Source: Hermetia illucens (taxonomy: Eukaryota; Arthropoda; Insecta; Diptera; Stratiomyidae). Taken from it: a stretch of 64,000 nucleotides of DNA. The stretch covers positions 32,995,199 to 33,059,198 of the forward strand of contig NC_051852.1 in NCBI RefSeq assembly GCF_905115235.1. Direction: 5' to 3'. The translations under genes were made by a program, and so were the position numbers. Shown piece after piece: positions 1 through 11,689 of this stretch. The notes beneath the pieces were generated by a model. The model was not told the origin of the DNA. It saw nothing but the letters and a program-made list of their open reading frames with translations, and did no database searches. Position 1 is the first letter of the stretch. Every line of letters starts with the position of its first letter.

Positions 1-642
1 AGGCTTTGCTCTACAGAAAACCTTAAAAATATGTGACTGGCAAGGGAAGTAAAGAAAAAAACCGGCTGAATATATGTACCGTGAGATAATGAGCAGACCC
101 CAGATGTCTAGCCTAATCTATGGCAACTGTCTTTACACATCTCGGAGCATTCAGTTCTTTGCTCCTTTCACTCAATTCGGGGTGTTCGATTTGGATATCA
201 TACAGATCACGGATTGCACTTCCTGTGTTGCAAATCTTCTAAATTATAACGAAAGAAATGAAAGAATAAAGATATAAATAAAATTGAACCGAAGGCAGAA
301 GTTGTTCAGATACCGAAAGACCTCTGACTGACTTTCAGAAGGGTCTTGGATACTAGGCTTCTGTGGAACGTTTCCTAGTACTCCAGACGAAGAATATGTT
401 GAATGATAAGTAAAGACCTTCTGTCGTTGTAAGGCTACTGATATCAGTTCCAAAACCGATGGCGGAGCCACTGAAACCTGAGGATTAAAGTATATCTAAA
501 AGGCAGTACCCACACTCAATGGCCCTGGACCTGCGAATATATTAGGGAGCTTATCCGTACATCCACAAGTCTGGTCCGTTGAGTGTATATACTACTTATT
601 AGTTTTGTTGTGCTGGGGATACCTTTCCAGCTCGGACAATAA
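1..642. other. No gene seen
   Basis: No recognisable coding, repeat or RNA signal. Short open frames here have no family likeness. The right end may belong to the leader of the LTR-element relic whose primer-binding site starts at 643. Confidence 0.5.
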
Positions 643-659
643 CCCCACGTTGGGCGCCA
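643..659 (-). mobile_element. LTR-element fossil: tRNA-Lys-type primer-binding site
   Basis: The plus strand reads CCCCACGTTGGGCGCCA, which matches the 3' end of insect tRNA-Lys(CTT) including the added CCA. On the minus strand this is a primer-binding site of the kind used by gypsy-type LTR elements. An LTR would lie just to the right, ending on the minus strand near 660. No gag or pol likeness remains nearby, so this is a broken scrap (LTR end plus leader). The LTR extent could not be fixed because no second copy is in the window. Confidence 0.5.
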
Positions 660-669
660 ATTATAACAA

Positions 670-1030
670 TAGTGAGTGGACCTTACATTTGCCGTCTGTT
701 TCAGTTGATAATCATTCGCAACCTCAGAAATTGTGGTTGCAGTCCATTCCGAGAAAATTTTTCAATTCAATCCGGTAAATAACTACAAAAAGCAGTTAGC
801 GGTGAGATGATGGTAATATTTCACGTCGGATGCAAAAGGAGCTGCTATCAGATACTGCAGTAGAATGGAACAAATTGAAGAGGGATGGCATTAAAGCAAA
901 GCAGATAGTTTTATACAAAAAACTCAGCAGCAGGGAGCTCGCATTGGTTTAAGAAATTAACAATTATCTCCCTCATTTTTTTTTTTAAAGACACTGCGAA
1001 AGGGTAAGTCATTTAAATTGAATCAAATAA
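670..1030. other. No gene seen; possible LTR remnant
   Basis: AT-rich DNA between the primer-binding-site relic and the 3' end of OBP-a. If the relic is real, part of this stretch would be its LTR. No coding likeness. Confidence 0.4.
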
Positions 1031-1034
1031 AAAC

Positions 1035-1040
1035 TTTAAT
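1035..1040 (-). terminator. Poly(A) signal ATTAAA of OBP-a
   Basis: The minus strand reads ATTAAA about 52 bases after the OBP-a stop codon. The two other OBP genes have the same hexamer at a similar distance, which supports the call. Confidence 0.5.
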
Positions 1041-1091
1041 GTTCACATCGTATAAATCTGCTTACACTTTTATAAATCACAGTCTCGAATT

Positions 1092-1548
1092 CTATGCCGA
1101 CGCCTTCTTAGTAACATACTTGTTATCACGCAAGCACCTCATATTGACTCCAGCCCATGTACACGTATCAGCCCCTGGAAGTGGGGCGAAACACCGCTCC
1201 AAATTCTCTCTGGTTACCTCATAACCATTAGCCTCGAACACTTGCAAAGACCGATCTATGTCATAACCTTTGCGATCATTCCAGATTCCAGATTTCGAGC
1301 CCACACAACGAATATAACAATAGGTATCTCGGTCATTAGGATATTGTTCCTTCCTGATTTTGTTAGCTGTCTCTTCCGGTACATTTCCTTCCTTCAAGCA
1401 GTCATCACGATGTTGCTTGAATTGCTCTTTCGTTGGGGTAGACCAATTGGCAAAAACCTAAGAAAAGGCTTGAAATATCGTCTTGAATCTGCAAACAGAA
1501 AATACTTACGACGGCAAAAATTGCGCAGAAAATTATCAACGACTTCAT
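1092..1548 (-). CDS. Odorant-binding protein OBP-a (PBP/GOBP family, two exons)
   Basis: Secreted carrier of small hydrophobic ligands, classically in sensillum lymph but also made in other tissues. Exon 1 (1548-1510) codes a 13-residue start beginning MKSLIIFC. Intron 1509-1458 (52 bp) has GTAAGT at its donor and CTTAG at its acceptor. Exon 2 (1457-1092) codes 121 residues; total 134, normal for the family. The signal peptide probably ends near the VFA-N junction. The six cysteines are in the classic order: C1 after HRDD, C2-X3-C3 as CYIRC, C4 in ERCF, and C5-X8-C6 from DTC to MRC. The start was chosen because the hydrophobic leader, donor site and a TATA box 80 bases upstream agree. About 47% identical by hand count (56 of 119, no gaps) to OBP-b over exon 2. 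Intact. Orthology to a named fly Obp was not attempted. Confidence 0.9.
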
Positions 1549-1627
1549 CTTAAGATCTTAAGCAAGCTATGTTCACAGATAGGGCTACACCGCGAAACTG
1601 GCGAAATTTCTAATAAATTTGGTAAAA

Positions 1628-1633
1628 TTTATA
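1628..1633 (-). promoter_or_regulatory. Candidate TATA box of OBP-a
   Basis: The minus strand reads GTATAAATT about 80 bases upstream of the OBP-a start codon. The position suits a core promoter with a roughly 50-base leader. OBP-c has a stronger TATA-like site at a similar distance. AT-rich DNA makes chance matches common. Confidence 0.35.
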
Positions 1634-1639
1634 CAAATT

Positions 1640-2600
1640 ATTAGGCAATACGAGGGGAGAGGTACTGATAACCTTTGGGGTGTTCGTCATACAAGATTCT
1701 CTGCAGCACAGTCCTAGCCACAACTATTCAAACCTAGACCGGCGGAACACTTTCTCTCGAACAATCTAAAAGATTCCTATCTCCGCAGTGTTATCTCTGT
1801 GATTCTATCAACATTTTTTCGGGACCAACTGTACGATAACTGGCGGATTTGTTTGACTGATTAACAGGTTTATGTCAATGTAATTTAAGATTCGGGGAAA
1901 AATTATCTGTAAATAAATATGGAGTTTCAATGTTGTTTTTTATACGTGGGAGATTTATACTTTTTAGTAATGAAACTTTCATGTCAAGATATGGTTTTTG
2001 TTCATTTGAAATAAAAATAGATTCAATGGATTGGAAATGTACCGTAAAATGAACAGTGAAGATGTTTGGAGGCTACAAACAGTTGTGCAAACAAAACAAG
2101 GGGGATTTTATCATTTTCAGCCTCCAGTTCACTAGAATTGATGGTGCAAAATATAGATACTAACATATGCTGTATGCGATTATCTTTATCTTACAGATTC
2201 CCTAGAAAAATCGTTTTTGTTTAAGAAGTAGATATTGATATATCTTAACCTAAGGGTCTGCTCCAGACACTTCGAAAATGAGATTACTACCCACATTTAA
2301 AGACAAAAACACACAACTTTCAAATCACCTATTCAACGGCCTCCCGGTTTTTGCGAATTAGAAAACATTTGCCAAAAACAGAAAGGACCCAGATTCTTTA
2401 TAGAGGTGTCTTTGCTCCAAGATCGCGAAGCCGAGCAGTCTCCTTATGTTTATCACATTAATTACATATATCCGAGACCTGCTGTAGTGTCCACGGATTC
2501 ACAGCAGGTACATCCCTTCGTTCGCTTTGTCCTGTGATGAAATGACAAGATATTTAGTTGCTAGTAGGTAAGACGCATTTTTAAGGTTATAAATATATGG
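1640..2600. other. No gene seen
   Basis: Upstream flank of OBP-a and AT-rich DNA without coding or family likeness. The right end approaches the HINE-like repeat tail at 2601. Confidence 0.5.
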
Positions 2601-2682
2601 ATATATTACGTGCTACGTACTAAGAAATACACAAAACCTTTCGTACCTGAAGCGTCCAGCTTCCGGTTTCCCGACTTGTTTT
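2601..2682 (+). repeat. Repeat tail shared with 54,043-54,132 (HINE/DINE-1-like)
   Basis: This segment matches 54,043-54,132 closely. Both start ATATATTACGTGCTA, run through ACAAAACCTTTC, and end in a GAAGC-GTCCA-GCTTC hairpin followed by a CGACTTG or TGACTTG end. A short hairpin just inside the 3' end suits non-autonomous Helentron-type elements. Only the tail is present here. Confidence 0.5.
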
Positions 2683-2829
2683 CTCTTGCTTACTTTACTG
2701 CCTTCAACATCTCCATTATCCTCCTTTCAGTACTATTCATCCAGACATTAGCTTATTTAAAAATATTAACTTACAATTGATCATTTTCAATTACAAATCC
2801 GCTCAATATCTGTCTGCCTTTTTTGTTTT

Positions 2830-4980
2830 TTTAGGAGGTGGAAAGCTTCAAATCACGCTGGCCTGGACATGCCAGCGTGTAAGATTCTTACCCACTAAAA
2901 CCACCCCCGACTTCCCCAAGCCCCGTGGAACCACCATACGGTATTACATGACAGGACGGAGTCAGCTCATTTTAACTTGGTCCCCTTTCATCTCTACGCG
3001 GCGTACGTAACCGCGTTTTTCTAGTCTCCTCTGCCTTTCGCAGTTTGCTCTGGATAGATACAACCATGGAGTTGATCGCATCCCAGTCTTCCTGACATGC
3101 CAACATTCTTCGCACCAGATTCTCTGGTACGAGCAGCTCTCCTAGAGTCTCCTCTAGGTTCTTCCTTTCCTCCAAAAACCTTGGACAGTGGAAGAATAAA
3201 TGCTCTGGGTCCTCTTGGACTTCATCGCAGTTTGGGCAATCGGATGAGGTATCTGGTTTAAACTTGAACAGGTACTGGCGATATCCTCCATGTCCCGTGA
3301 GAAACTGAGTAAGATTGTAATTAATCTCACCACGTCGTCTCTCCAACCACTCCTTGATGGCAGGGATGAGCTTCTGTGTCCACCGACCCTTTCCCGAGCG
3401 TTCCCAGCGCTCTTACCATCTATTTAGGGATATCTCCCTTTCGACGTTCTTCGTCTGTGAGAAAGGCAAGATAGACTTCGCGTTGTATATATTGCTCATC
3501 TCATTTGCCAAGATTTCAATGGGAATTATTCCAGAGATGACGAATGCTGCATCTGAGACAAACCTGAATGCCGAGCACACCCTTAGCGCTGTTTTCCTGT
3601 AGACTGAACTCAGTTTGTTAGCGTTAAATGTAATCTGTAATGCCTTTCCCCAAATTGGAGCTGCATAGAGCAGGATCGGATTCACTACCCTTGCTATAAG
3701 CAACCTGGAAACAGGCCGTAGCCCTCCCACGTTCGGTATCATCCTTGCCAGGGCCACACTGACAGTGGAAGCTTTGTCGTAAACATACTACACGTGTTGC
3801 TTTTAGCCCAGCTTCCCGTCTATCATCACTCCCAAGTATTTGATGGCAGGCTTAGAAGTGATGATATGATTCCCAATTTGAATACGAGATAAATTGGTGA
3901 TGAGGACCGCTTTCATTTTTCTCTCCACAAGTGTCAAACCAGAACTCTCTAGCCAACCTTTAACAGCACTCATCGTTTCGCATGAGTATAACTCAGCATC
4001 TTCGAGGTGCTTCCAGTGGGTCCAGTACGGAGCCCTATGGGATACCCGCAGAAATAACGTACTCCTGGGGTCCTTCATCAGTGTCATACCAAAGCCAAAG
4101 TAAATAGCTGTTGACAATAGTTGCAAGATAAGCGGAAATACCACTCCTCGCCAGAGATTCCCGTATTATGTTCCAATTGGCCGAATTGAATGCATTTCTC
4201 ACATCCAGGGTCACTTCTATGCAATATTTGCTAGTACTGGCCTTTCCGTGGATTGCATCTTCGGCCAAGCCAGTAACCATTTTGATGGCATCAATGGTTG
4301 ATCTGGCTTTATGCCGATCTCAGCGACCCCCCTGGCTCTCAACAACCGGGAGTAATATATCATAGATTACTCGCTCTAGCATTTTCCCCACAGTGTCGAA
4401 AAGACAAATAGGTCTGTAGGAGGTTGGCTCAACTGGAGGTTGGCCAGCCTCAGGCAGTAGCACCAACTTGTGTCGTTTCCATGGTGCAGGAAATATCCCC
4501 TCGGACAGGCACGCTTTGAACAACTCAGCGAACATGTTCGGTCTGGATTTCACGGCAAGCTTAAGAGCCCTATTCGGCACTCCATCCAGACCCAGAGCTT
4601 TATCTCCTATCCTTATATGCGCGCTCTTTCTGCCTTTGGTCGATTCTGCCTACTACTCTCTAAGCCGCTCTTCTGGCTCGGGGACAGGCTGATCGAAGGC
4701 TGGTCAGTTCAGTATTCCACCAGTAGTTTGGTCTTCTACTGGGGAATGAGCACCCCCTAGGCATGGACGCGTCACATGCTTTGGCAATGCATTGGGCTGT
4801 AAGAACCGCTCTTTCCGTAAAGGCGCTTGGTTTATTAAGTTGGTCTAACCACACCTCTACGAAGATCTACTCATCCAGAGCTTTAGCGGACCAGCCTCAC
4901 ATCTTTCTCGGTTTCGAGCATGATGGTCTCCTGCCCGGTGACTCCACCCATAGCCCAAAGAAGATTACCTGGGTGTAGTC
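2830..4980 (-). mobile_element. R1-clade LINE, 5'-truncated and broken (R1-A)
   Basis: Read on the minus strand from 4980 down. It starts before the reverse transcriptase with an NYWWN-type motif (near 4790) and goes on with YRPI and VGK (near 4410), a V/LDVRNAF palm motif (near 4200), SKPAIKYLGVMID (near 3830) and an RVVNPILLYAAPIW segment (near 3680). It ends with NYNLTQFLTGHGGYRQYLF followed by a C-X2-C...H...C zinc motif (3180-3330). These are the hallmarks of R1-clade ORF2. At least six frames are needed, so it is dead. The endonuclease end and ORF1 are missing. About 140 bases of 3' UTR-like DNA follow. Confidence 0.8.
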
Positions 4981-4984
4981 TTTG

Positions 4985-5885
4985 CTGACGCACCAGGACA
5001 TACGACGTGCCAGGGCATGGTCTCTTGTGAACTAACAGCACACCAGCTTCTTACGCACAATATGGTGCGAACTTGCCGGTCTAAATACATTCTGTAAGCA
5101 GAGCTATCGAGTACTGCCTACGGCTCATATTGGTATGCCGGCTGGTATACAAGGTTTTGAAGAATTACAGCATTATGTTGTTCATGTATTGCACCGGCGC
5201 CATAAAAGTGCAGCCAGAAAGGAGAGGCCATCTGTTCGCCAGATGTAGATCGACAAATGGCTACTAGAGGCAATTCACGTGATTACCGTGCACTGCTTTC
5301 GACTTCCTCCCGCTCAGAGGAATGAAAGATCAATCCTTCGAGCTAAGTGAAGTCAGCCTGCATGTAAAGGACCCGCCTGTTCTTTGTCATAAAAATTAAC
5401 ACCTTGCGAGTAGTTTGGTCCACGCCTCTCTCTGATGTCACGGAGCAGGTTCATCCGCTCTACGGTAGAGTTTGGATGATGCTTTTGCACGCAGTAATTC
5501 GTAGCTGCCTCTGGACGTTTTCTAGATCAGTTTTTGCCCACAGGAATGTTTGCGATACATATGTCAGTGAAGAAACAGTGAATATGTTTATTTCTCCCCG
5601 AAAGCTGCAACTTCAGTGCCACCTTCAAACGTCACAGGAGCATCCTTCAAATCACCAATTCAGCCATGGGTTCCTTGCAAAATTCCTAGGTAATTGCAGA
5701 CATTTGTATCTATCGGAGTTGGATGTGGAAGTCACCAATGCAATGTCTGGCATGCGACTTGTGATGACCTTCAAGGTGGGCTTGAATTCGAAGCTTGTTT
5801 AATAGAAATTCCATCCGAATATCACGGACAAACATTTCTACTATTCACAACACCCCACCAGAATACAACTTCTTGCCATCTTAGT
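4985..5885 (-). mobile_element. Decayed R4/Dong LINE copy (R4-B)
   Basis: Reverse-complemented, this stretch lines up by eye with the long R4/Dong copy at 31.5-33.5 kb. The segment near 5640-5700 matches 32,080-32,150; that near 5280-5350 matches 32,490-32,620; that near 5000-5200 matches 32,820-33,060; that near 5770-5885 matches 31,870-32,040. It therefore runs from just after the YLDD motif into the endonuclease region. Several internal blocks are deleted and the frame is destroyed. It lies between the R1 copy and OBP-b, opposite in direction to the intact-looking copy. Confidence 0.8.
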
Positions 5886-5971
5886 ACATCATTAGTACTA
5901 AAGCATGAAAAAGTAAAAAAGGTCTTAGAACCGATTTCTGATTTGAAAAATTAAACATTTTGAAAAGCTGC

Positions 5972-5977
5972 TTTAAT
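5972..5977 (-). terminator. Poly(A) signal ATTAAA of OBP-b
   Basis: The minus strand reads GATTAAAGC about 50 bases after the OBP-b stop codon, matching the spacing and hexamer of OBP-a. Confidence 0.5.
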
Positions 5978-6026
5978 CAAAATGAAAAAATTATTGCACG
6001 GGATCTTTCTGCTCCACACTTCACAA

Positions 6027-6485
6027 TTAATTCTTTTTAGTAATATATTTTCTCTCCCACAAGCACATCCAATTAATTGCTGACCACGTACAAGTATCAG
6101 CATCCATCACTTGATGGAAACATTTGCTCAAATCTTCCTTTTTTACATCCAAGTTGTGAACTTTAAGGGTCTCGTAAACTCGGTCAACATCATATCCTTT
6201 AAGTTCGTCCCAGATTCCCAACTTTAATCCTAGACAATGTATATAGCAGTAAGTATCATGATCGTGGGCAAATTGTTGTTTTTTTATTTTCTCAAAGTTA
6301 GCCTCGGTAATATTGCTTTCTTTATAGCAATCTAGACGATACTTGAGGAAATCTTCCTTAGTGTGGGGTACCCATGTGGCGAAAGCCTAAAACAGGAAGT
6401 CTCCTTAGATTGGGGTTCATGATCAAATACTTAGAAAAATACTTACCACTGGGAGGAGTGTTAAAAAAAGAAGGAAATACTTCAT
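6027..6485 (-). CDS. Odorant-binding protein OBP-b (PBP/GOBP family, two exons)
   Basis: Secreted small-ligand carrier, sister of OBP-a. Exon 1 (6485-6447) codes 13 residues starting MKYFLLFL. Intron 6446-6387 (60 bp) has GTAAGT at the donor and TTTTAG at the acceptor. Exon 2 (6386-6027) codes 119 residues and ends KYITKKN-stop; total 132. Signal-peptide cleavage is likely near AFA-T. All six OBP cysteines are present: LDC, CYIHC (C2-X3-C3), SKCF, and DTC to WMC (C5-X8-C6). The GIW..KGYD.DR core is shared with OBP-a. No stops or frameshifts. A TTTAAAAG element lies about 70 bases upstream of the start and ATTAAA lies downstream. Same strand and intron position as OBP-a, 4.5 kb away. Confidence 0.9.
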
Positions 6486-6553
6486 TGTGATCTGCTGGTG
6501 TTGATTTTCGCGTTCTGGATTACAACTAAACGATTTCTCTGGACGTCCGGGTG

Positions 6554-6561
6554 CTTTTAAA
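6554..6561 (-). promoter_or_regulatory. Candidate TATA-like element of OBP-b
   Basis: The minus strand reads TTTAAAAG about 70 bases upstream of the OBP-b start codon. A weak variant, supported mainly by its position. Confidence 0.25.
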
Positions 6562-6629
6562 CCAAAATTCAATGCTGATAACGTTCCCAATAAACAGTCG
6601 ACAATAGGAGTACCTGACTCCAATTAAGC

Positions 6630-7790
6630 GCAGTTTAGTTTTTTATTTTTATAAATTTCATTTTGAAAATTTTGATAATGCGTTTATCAATATTTTGTTG
6701 CATAGACAGTCTTACAGAGGTTAGGCAATTTTAATGAAGGTTCACCAATTTTTCATATTAAATTCATTCTCAGTAGATAGGAAACATCAATTGCCTCATC
6801 CAATCGTTAAAATTTTAATGACAAACTTTGAGGTCAATAAATGCCTTCAGCTTTACTAGACGGAAATGGTGAAGATTTCATGAGAGCTCACTTATGTCCC
6901 AATAGAGCAACAAATGACAACGACAATCATGTAGAAGTGTGTTTCATATGAAAATCATTCAATATATAGAAAGCCAGCTCTTTCATGTTATTTACATGAC
7001 ATGTTGATCTCAGGTCTAAATCAAAGAGCAAGATTTGAGGCAGCCAACTTAGTACTATGCTCAGTCAATAAAAAAAATACTGAGATGTGATAAGAAATAA
7101 ATAATGTATGGGTTAGTTACTCTCTTACGCTAAATCCCACGCGAACTCCTTTGATGGCAAAACTCGCGACAGGTGGGACTACTTAAGGTAGTCAACATAA
7201 GATATTTTAAGTTCTCCGATTATCAGTATCCACAGAGATAATCCTGAGGACCAGCCAGAAGCCCTTCTACACATCGGGGCACATTATTTACCAAAAGGAA
7301 TCTGTACCAGGATATAGGGCAATCAATTTAATGGTCCTAAAGGAGTTCTTTTAATAATCTCAACACTACGGAAGTTGAGAAATTTTGAATAAACTCTTCC
7401 GATATACAAGACTAACAAAATCGAAGTCAGGATGAATAATAATGCGCTAATCCTAAAGTAGAAGTTTCCCCAAAAGATGTTGAGCGGCTCCTTTCCAACT
7501 TTAAAAAGGATGGTGCGGCACGGAAAACCTCCGATTACATTGCCACACGATTAAGTATGCTGGTACTATCCTCAGTAAAACAAAAATAAAATGCTGAGGT
7601 CAGGGAAATAGATAAATAGAGTACTATGCTAAATCCTACATGATCTCTCTTGGTGACAGGCCGACCAAGAAAATGCATACAATGTCGTTACAAAGATGAT
7701 GATCGGATTGAGCCACAAGCCTCGGAGTAATGTTAGGGTGTCCACCTCAGTCAACGGGGCAGGACGGGCCCCGGTCCTGTCAAGAAATGG
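6630..7790. other. No gene seen
   Basis: AT-rich DNA between the OBP-b promoter and the first gypsy copy. Around 7290-7340 a frame reads VPGYRAINL, faintly like the YRPI motif of LINE reverse transcriptases, but there is too little to call. Confidence 0.4.
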
Positions 7791-7797
7791 GCAAGGA

Positions 7798-10700
7798 TGA
7801 CGGAGCGAACAACTTTCGTGGCGCATGCGCACACGTGCGAATCGCGTTAGCCATGACATCGAAAACAATTTTTGACAGCGAAAAGTGTCTTTGAGACGGA
7901 ACCAGGAAGACAACCCGTATTAAATAAAATAAAGCGTTTAGATTACAGTTGGTGAGACCCCACGCCCACAGTGGTTATCGAATCGAAGATATTAAACGTC
8001 CAAGTTCTCCTTTTTGAAAGGAAAGTCCGAAGTGAAAGAAGCATTTCCAACTTTTCCCCACTGTCACTGGCTACGCATTTTCTACGCATCTTTCAAAAGG
8101 GATCCGAATTTCCATTCTCAAATCAATAACAAATATAGTTACTACAGCCGCATGTAATTCAGTCCCACTCACAAAACTTGTGGTGCTATTGGAAACTACC
8201 AACGCAGCAACCATCCTCGCTGTAACAACAAAAAGCCGAACTGCACTTCCATGACTCCAGCTCCCTCCTATTCAAGTACGAGGTCAGGATCCACAACACA
8301 GATCCCGAATTCCCAGAAATCCTCCTCAAAATCTCGACAAAAACAACAGTAGCAGTACTTTGCAGCAGAGGGAGGCAGATCGAGCCACCTTCGCTAGCAA
8401 GTCACTTCCTAACGGAACATCAACAGTAACGCCTTTCGCATTTGGAAGTGCAAAATCAGCTACTCCAGCGCAGCCTCAAACCCAACAGCAACATCCCACA
8501 TTTTTTATATTTTATATTTTATGGAATAGATTAAGTTATTATCCTTCTTATAAAGTAAAATAAAATGGTCAGGCGCAGGAGTCGGCACTGCCTCTTTCTG
8601 TTATCATAAAAAAAGTGAACGCCGCAAGAGACTGCACAGGACTGTTTCCCTCTTCTCTAACTTCATTAGTTCTCGAACTCCGCTCATTCCACATGCACTT
8701 TTTCTCTCTTGGGTTGTTCGTTTCCGCAAACGATGTCCTCAGTAACTACCGCGGCCGTACGGGTGCCGACGTTTTGGCGTAGCAGCCCGGTAGCATGGTT
8801 CCTTGTACTCGAGACCCAACTCACTTTAGCCCGGGAGTAGATCAGCGGGTAGGACTAGATCCACCTCCCGAAATGAGGAATCGGTTATTAGGTCGTCGGG
8901 ACCTTTGACAAGTACCGAGACATGCTACTATCATCGTACGTTCGATGAAAGGCTACAAAATGTACCAGTCCCTGCAATTTCTCACCACACAAAACAAACT
9001 TCCCGGGAGTTCTGGCAATTGCTTCTTAAAATAAAGCACCACGTCGCCTCGCAACCAACGACCCCTTGATCCGACGCAACTACCTGGTCGATATAGGCGC
9101 TGAAGTTTCGGTTCTTCCCATATCCCGGCAACATTAGTTAACACCGCATCGTTAAAATTCGCCGCAGCAAATTCTTCGCCGACTTACATGTATGGCTACA
9201 GGCAGGTAGACTTGAGATTAGGACTTCGACGAACGTTTTCCTGGCGCTTCGTAATCGCAGACTTCAGTATACCCATGTTAGGTGCGGATTTCCTAATAGA
9301 TCCCTCATTGACCCCACAATTTCCTTTAGGTCATCAGGAAAAATCTCATCCTGCTAACCTAGCACTCTTTCCATTGTTTCCAGTCACTAAATCTAATGGC
9401 GAATGGATTCCTTGTGGCGACTACAGACGTCTGAATGCGCAGACCATTCCAGACCACTATCCCATACCACTCATCCACAACTTTGCGCACAACCTCGCTA
9501 ACTACCATATTTTCTCAACCTTGGATTGGGTGAAGGCATTTCGTCAGATCGCTGTAGCTCCCGAAGATATCCCGAAAACGACAATATGTACACCTTTCGG
9601 ATTCTTCAAGTTCACTAAAATGACATTTAGACTGTGCAACGCTTCATCAAATCTGTGTTGCGAAACCTCCACTTCTGTTCCGTATATCTGGATCATGTTT
9701 TGGTCGCGTCTTCCTCAAAGTACGGGCATTTAGAACACCTCAAGTGCATTTTTCAACATCTCCCTGCGGCCGGCTAGTACTCAATGTTGAAAAGTGCCAA
9801 ATTCTGCTGCTGCTGGTGAGGTTCCTCGGCCACCTAATTACTTCTCAAGGCATCCAAATGGACCCAGTCAAGGTGCAAACAATTTCGAGCTTTCTGCTTC
9901 CAAAAACTGTTAAGGACTCAGACGGCTCTTGGGCTTGTTAAACTTCTATCGTCATTTCTTGCTCAAGGCCGCCCACCTTCAATCGATCCTTAACGCCTTC
10001 TTGCCTGGGCGGAAAACCAAAGACTTCTGTCTAATTGTGTGGTTTCCAAAGGCTGTCCAAGCAAGAGCTGGCTTATGCTACACTTCTGGCATTTTCTCAG
10101 CAAAATGCACCCCTAGCCATATTCGAGCATGCCTCAGACATTGCCGCAGGTGCTGCTCTTCACCAAAAAGTGGATCAAATCTGGTAGCCGTTGAGCTTCT
10201 TCTCCAAACAGGTCAATTCCGCTCAATGGAACTACAGCACCTATGATCGTGAATTACTCGCCGCGTACCTTGCAATTAAATACTTCCGGCATTGTTAACT
10301 TTTGCTTTGAAACAAAAGCCCGACAAAGTGTTCCCTCGCTAGCTCTATCACTTAAGCTGTATTAGCCAGTTTACTTCCGACATTCAACACGTACCTAGAA
10401 AAGATAAAATAACTGCTGACGCTTTGTCACCTGTTGCAAAGGTCAATATCCCCGCCACCGGCGATTTTCCTACAATCGCCGAGGCTTAGAAAGACGACGC
10501 AGTTCTTCAGAGCTTGAGAACCACACACACACATTTAGGGAGTTTCATATCTTCTGCTCAGTATCCAGTATATACTGCGAGACCTCAGACAAGGGATCAA
10601 AGCGATATATTCCGCCCAATTTCCGAAAGGAAGTATTTCATGCGGTTCACGATCTAGCGCACTCGGGAATACAGACAACGAATCGGTTAGTCGCCGCAAA

Positions 10701-11470
10701 ATATTTCTGGCCGTCCATGAACAAGGACATAATATTAATTCTTGGGCCAGAACTGCAAAACAACAAAGCATGTGAGGAAAGAGGTAGTAGTGTTCCCTCG
10801 ATCCGCCAACCGTTTTCACACAACCACTTCGACATTATTGGCCCTTTGCACGACTCGCACGCCTCACAATCATTGATAGGTTCACGCGGTGGCCTGAGGC
10901 AATACTTCTGAAAGACATTACTGCACAATCTTATGCAGAGGCCCTCTGTCGAGAATGGATTTCACGTTTTAATCACTGACCAGGGCAGGCAGTTTGCCTT
11001 CTCTTTTTCCCAGAGTTGGGCCAGCTCCTCAGCTTTAAACGTCACCGGACAACCGCGTACCATCCGCAGTCCAATAAGATGCTCGAAAGGTGACATAGGG
11101 AGCTGAAGGCCGGTATAATGAGCCAATAGGATCCCTGATGTCCTAGTTAGGACAGGCGCCCATCGAAACCACTGCAGCCACCTTATGAGGGCCCCTTTGA
11201 AGTCCTCGAGCGAGGCGGACAGTATTATAGTCTCAACGTCAGGGGCACAGTCAAACGAGTCTCCTTGGTTCAACTAAGGCCCTTGGTCCAGAAAGAAAAC
11301 GTGACCAGTGCGAGAGGCGCGCGGCGCGTGTGTTTTGACTTACAGCAGCCGAGTTGGGAGAGTCGTGCATCTGGTTCCTCACTGAAACCCCCCTTTGGTT
11401 TCAGCTGGGGGTGGAGTGTTGTGACGGAGCGAACAACTTGCTTGGCGCATGCGCGCGCGACTGAGGAACT
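7798..11470 (+). mobile_element. Ty3/gypsy LTR-element fossil, CsRn1-like (copy A)
   Basis: The left LTR starts near 7798 and ends near 7946; a tRNA-Trp-like primer-binding site (TGGTGAGACCCCACG) follows. Inside come gag remains (about 8340-8800), an aspartic protease segment (about 9060-9140, near VDIGAEVSVLP), reverse transcriptase (about 9330-9900, with PEDIPKTTICTPFGFFKF), RNase H remains (about 9990-10,450) and integrase remains (about 10,560-11,270). The right LTR starts near 11,417 and shares TGACGGAGCGAACAAC with the left one but is cut short. The element is broken many times. The PEDIPKT...TPFG signature and the primer site fit the CsRn1 branch. LTR divergence suggests an old insertion. 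Confidence 0.8.
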
Positions 11471-11689
11471 TCTTTGCAGCTTCTCCGGCAACCATGATTG
11501 AATGAAAATGTTGTTTTCTCGGAAAATGTGTTATTTTACCGACCATTTCCAACTCAGGATATTCTTCATAAATTGGCAGAACTTGCGGCTACTCCGGTTA
11601 CCGTGCTTGCTTTGGTATTGAACCATTTCTTATATCTTGTATCACTAGTGGTGTCCCCTTGGTAGTCTCCAGATCAAATCAGATCACGA

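Noticed and set aside
1242-1553. 103-codon plus-strand open frame
   Set aside because: It is the antisense shadow of the spliced OBP-a gene, which has family motifs and splice sites.
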